Source: DATKDU01 sp035649415
GTDB lineage: Bacteria > Planctomycetota > Planctomycetia > Pirellulales > Pirellulaceae
NCBI GenBank assembly: GCA_035649415.1
Contig: DASRJP010000405.1
Coordinates: 1 to 13,975, forward strand
Direction of reading: 5' to 3'
DNA length: 13,975 bases
Part shown: piece after piece, positions 11,293-13,975 of the stretch
How the letters are laid out: every line of letters begins with the position of its first letter
Position numbering within the stretch: the stretch's first letter is position 1
Position numbers and translations under genes: made by a program
Notes under the pieces: generated by a model
The model's database searches: none
What the model saw: only the letters and a program-made list of their open reading frames with translations
What the model was told of the DNA's origin: nothing

Positions 11293-13975
11293 CTAAGAGA
11301 CGCCCGCCAGTTCTTCTTGAGGAATCTCCTGCTCGACCGGCGCGAGTGGCGCACGCGGCGCATCGCGATCCAGCGGCGAGCGAAACACCAAATACAAAAC
11401 CCGCAATACAAGCAGCGACATGATCATCGCCCCGATCACGCCGCCGATCACCACCGTCGCCAGCGGCCGCTGCACCTCCGAGCCGACCCCATCGGACAGC
11501 GCCATCGGCAAAAAGCCGAGCGCCGCCACCAGCGTGGTCATCAATACGGGTCTCAAGCGCGTGACGGCAGCCTTGGTGACTGCGTCGTCGAGCGACAAGC
11601 CCTGCCGCCGAAGCTGGCGGATGTACGACACCAGGATCATGTCGTCGAGTACGGCCACGCCCGACATGGCGATGAAACCGATTGCTGCCGAGACCGAAAA
11701 CGGCATATCCCGCAGCCAGAGGGCGAAGATGCCGCCGACCCAGGCAAACGGAATGCCGGTGAAGACGCGGAGCGCATCGACGACATTGTTGTACGTGAAG
11801 TACAACAGCACAAAGATCAGGGCCAGGGCCACGGGGACGACGATCCACAGCCGCCGATTGGCACTTTGCAGGTGTTCAAACTGCCCGCCGTACTCGATCC
11901 GGTATCGCGGCGACGGCAATGAGACCTGCTGCTCGATCTTCTGCTGCGCCTCTGCGACGAATGTTCCCAAGTCGCGCCCGCGGACATTGGCCGTGATGTT
12001 GATCTTTCGTTGCCCCCACTCGCGGCTGATCGTGGACGGCCCTTTGATCTCCTCGATGCTGGCCACGCGCGACAGGGGAATGTGCTCGCCCCCCGCCTGG
12101 GCCAGCAGCATCTGTCCGACGGCCTCGGGGCTGTTGCGGTATTCGTCGGGGAGGCGGATCACCAGCGGGAAGCGATACTCTCCTTCGACGACTTCGCCGA
12201 CATGGCGTGCACCGATCGCCTCCACCAGGTCGAGGACCGATTCCGCCGAAATGCCGTAGCGGGCGATCTGCTCCTGATCCACCTTGATCTGGAGCACCGG
12301 CTGGCCGGTGACTTGCTCGGCGGCCACGTCAGCCGCGCCGCGGACGGTATTGAGAATGGCGGCAATCTCGGACCCCTTTTCGACCAGCACATCGAGGTCG
12401 TCGCCGTACAAGTTGACGCCGAGGTCGGCCCGCACGCCGCTGACCATCTCGTTCATGCGGTGCTCGATCGGCTGCATGAACGACAGGAGCTGTCCCGGCA
12501 TGTCGCGAAGATGCTCCTCCATTCGCTCGACCAATTCTTCCTGCGTGCGGGCCTTCTTCCATTTCTCACGGGGCTGGAGGGTGATGAAGACGTCGGTCAG
12601 CTCGATGCCCATCGGATCGGTCGCCACCTCCGCGGTGCCGGTGCGGCTCCAGACGTGCTGCACTTCGTCGGGAAACTCGGTCAGGATTTCCTGTTCGATC
12701 CGCGTGTTGGCGTCCATCGACTGCGCCAGACTGGTCCGCGTGTGACGCACCACGCCGATTACGATCGCTCCTTCGGACAACTTGGGGACAAATTCCGACC
12801 CCAAGTGCGGCGCGATCATGCCAAACGCCACCACCAGCACGCACGCCGCCAACCCCAGCACGGCCAGCTTGTAACGCATGCTGAACCGCATCATCGGCAA
12901 GTAGATCGCCTGGGCGATTCGCATCAGCAGCGGCTCGCGCTCCTGGATCTTTCGCGGCAGCAAGTAGCTGGCCAGTGCCGGCATCAGCGTCAGCGACAGG
13001 AGCATCGAGCCGGCCAGTGCGAAGATCACTGTCAGCGCCATCGGCCGAAACAGCTTTCCCTCGATCCCTTCCAGCGTCAGGATCGGCAGGTAGACGATCA
13101 TGATGATCAGCTCGCCAAACAGCGTCGGCTTGCGAACTTCGACCGCCGCGTCGCGGATGATTTCCAGGCGCGTCTTGCCCGGCGGGGCGTGGGCCAAATG
13201 CCGCACGCAGTTCTCGACCATCACCACGCTGCTATCGACCACCATGCCGAAGTCGATGGCCCCCAGGCTGAGCAGGCTGGCGGCAATGCCGAACCGCCAC
13301 ATCCCCGCAAACGCGAACATCATCGAGAGAGGAATGGCCAAGGCGACAATCAAAGCCGCCCGCAGGTTCCCGAGGAAGGCGAACAGGACGGCCACGACGA
13401 GCAAGCCTCCTTCCAGGAGATTCTTGCGAACGGTGTCGATGACGTAGCTCACTAGCTCGGTCCGGTCGTAAACCGGCGTGACACGGACGTTGGCCGGCAG
13501 GTTCTGCTCCACCTGCGACAATTTCTGCTTCATGGCCCAGGTGACTTCATGCGTGTTCTTGCCCATGAGCATGAAGCCCAGACCCAGGACCGCTTCCCCT
13601 TGGCCGTCGGCAGTCACGGCGCCGCGGCGGATTTCGTGGCCAATGGCGACCTCCGCCACGTCGGCCACGCGGATCGGAACGCCGTTTTTGGCCGAGATGA
13701 CAATCCGCTTGATATCGTCCAGACTTGTCGCGCGGCCCACGCCCTGCACGAGCAGCGAGCTGCTCTCCTGCTGGATGCTGCCGCCGCCGACGCTCAAGTT
13801 ATTCTTCTCGACCGCCGCCAGCACCTCATCAAACGTCACGTCGTGCTTGATCAGTTGATGTGGCTCGATGCGAATCTGGTACTGCTTGACGTAGCCTCCC
13901 CAAGTGTTGATCTCGGCGGTTCCGGGAACATTGCGCATCACAGGGCGAATCACCCAGTCGTGAATCGTCCGCAGA
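11293..13975 (-). CDS. Heavy-metal RND efflux permease (CzcA/CusA family), partial (5' end outside window)
   Basis: 893 residues are visible, ending in stop 11295-11293. The frame continues through the right edge, where LRTIHDWVIRPVMRNVPGTAEINTWGG is recognisable, so about 150 N-terminal residues are missing; an ATG/GTG near 13953 is internal. Known: a homotrimeric inner-membrane proton/metal antiporter that works with a periplasmic adaptor and an outer-membrane channel. Seen: TM2-4 region with the HME signature GAIDFGMVVDSSVVMVEN (about 13210-13263; two Asp and one Glu for proton relay), the long TM5-6 region, porter loop QPIEHRMNEMVSGVRAD, and TM9-12 at 11390-11860. At the site where CusA carries a Met for Cu(I), I align Glu, which suggests a divalent, CzcA-like substrate; this alignment is from memory. 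TM10 reads GVAVLDDMILVSYI where NG is usual. Adaptor and channel genes would lie right of the window. The lipoprotein follows 23 bp downstream. Confidence 0.95.
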   Translation of the reverse strand, partial: LRTIHDWVIRPVMRNVPGTAEINTWGGYVKQYQIRIEPHQLIKHDVTFDEVLAAVEKNNLSVGGGSIQQESSSLLVQGVGRATSLDDIKRIVISAKNGVPIRVADVAEVAIGHEIRRGAVTADGQGEAVLGLGFMLMGKNTHEVTWAMKQKLSQVEQNLPANVRVTPVYDRTELVSYVIDTVRKNLLEGGLLVVAVLFAFLGNLRAALIVALAIPLSMMFAFAGMWRFGIAASLLSLGAIDFGMVVDSSVVMVENCVRHLAHAPPGKTRLEIIRDAAVEVRKPTLFGELIIMIVYLPILTLEGIEGKLFRPMALTVIFALAGSMLLSLTLMPALASYLLPRKIQEREPLLMRIAQAIYLPMMRFSMRYKLAVLGLAACVLVVAFGMIAPHLGSEFVPKLSEGAIVIGVVRHTRTSLAQSMDANTRIEQEILTEFPDEVQHVWSRTGTAEVATDPMGIELTDVFITLQPREKWKKARTQEELVERMEEHLRDMPGQLLSFMQPIEHRMNEMVSGVRADLGVNLYGDDLDVLVEKGSEIAAILNTVRGAADVAAEQVTGQPVLQIKVDQEQIARYGISAESVLDLVEAIGARHVGEVVEGEYRFPLVIRLPDEYRNSPEAVGQMLLAQAGGEHIPLSRVASIEEIKGPSTISREWGQRKINITANVRGRDLGTFVAEAQQKIEQQVSLPSPRYRIEYGGQFEHLQSANRRLWIVVPVALALIFVLLYFTYNNVVDALRVFTGIPFAWVGGIFALWLRDMPFSVSAAIGFIAMSGVAVLDDMILVSYIRQLRRQGLSLDDAVTKAAVTRLRPVLMTTLVAALGFLPMALSDGVGSEVQRPLATVVIGGVIGAMIMSLLVLRVLYLVFRSPLDRDAPRAPLAPVEQEIPQEELAGVS

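Noticed and set aside
10880..11848. Long form of the metal-lipoprotein frame (322 codons)
   Set aside because: The upstream part is antigenic noise from an out-of-frame reading of the RND gene. The ATG at 11269 has AAGGAG and a signal peptide.
12010..13455. Plus-strand frame of 481 codons
   Set aside because: Antisense to the well-identified RND permease; His/Gln/Arg-rich and without domains.

Overview
The window looks like a piece of a planctomycete chromosome, most likely of the Pirellulales type. This is judged from gene content and sequence style, not from a database search. The clues are a long ResB-led cytochrome c assembly protein, a lipoprotein with the NVNRWRG signature, a membrane-anchored HTH protein with an acidic Ser/Gly-rich middle, a REP-associated transposase of the HFHERGD...MPEHVHL type, moderately high GC, and intergenic DNA full of short inverted repeats. 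Every gene that appears intact is on the minus strand. The only plus-strand gene is the broken transposase.

Layout, left to right. (1) 1-3889: two minus-strand genes 38 bp apart, a lipoprotein with duplicated modules (2717-3889) followed by a giant cytochrome c biogenesis protein (start 2678) that runs off the left edge. (2) 3890-7656: a gene-poor belt. It holds an orphan KOW-domain ORF, a frameshifted LuxR-type HTH remnant, a RAYT transposase broken by an apparent 8-nt deletion and bracketed by 86-bp inverted repeats, a pair of small two-helix membrane proteins, and a dense set of hairpins, purine/pyrimidine tracts and GACTCA repeats. (3) 7657-10382: three minus-strand genes, likely transcribed in the order secreted 113-aa protein, HTH/transmembrane protein, OmpA-like lipoprotein. 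A 32-bp perfect palindrome separates the last two. (4) 10383-10879: an intergenic stretch with nested and interleaved inverted repeats. (5) 10880-13975: a heavy-metal RND efflux permease, truncated by the right edge, followed 23 bp later by a His/Cys-rich lipoprotein that probably binds metal.

How the genes fit together. The left pair concerns cytochrome c maturation at the membrane. The 7.6-10.4 kb cluster looks like an envelope-associated set with no known pathway. The right pair is a metal-export module, in which the lipoprotein may buffer or hand over metal to the pump. The most unusual material is the repeat belt and the RAYT/REP cassette. No complete new defence or biosynthetic system is visible.
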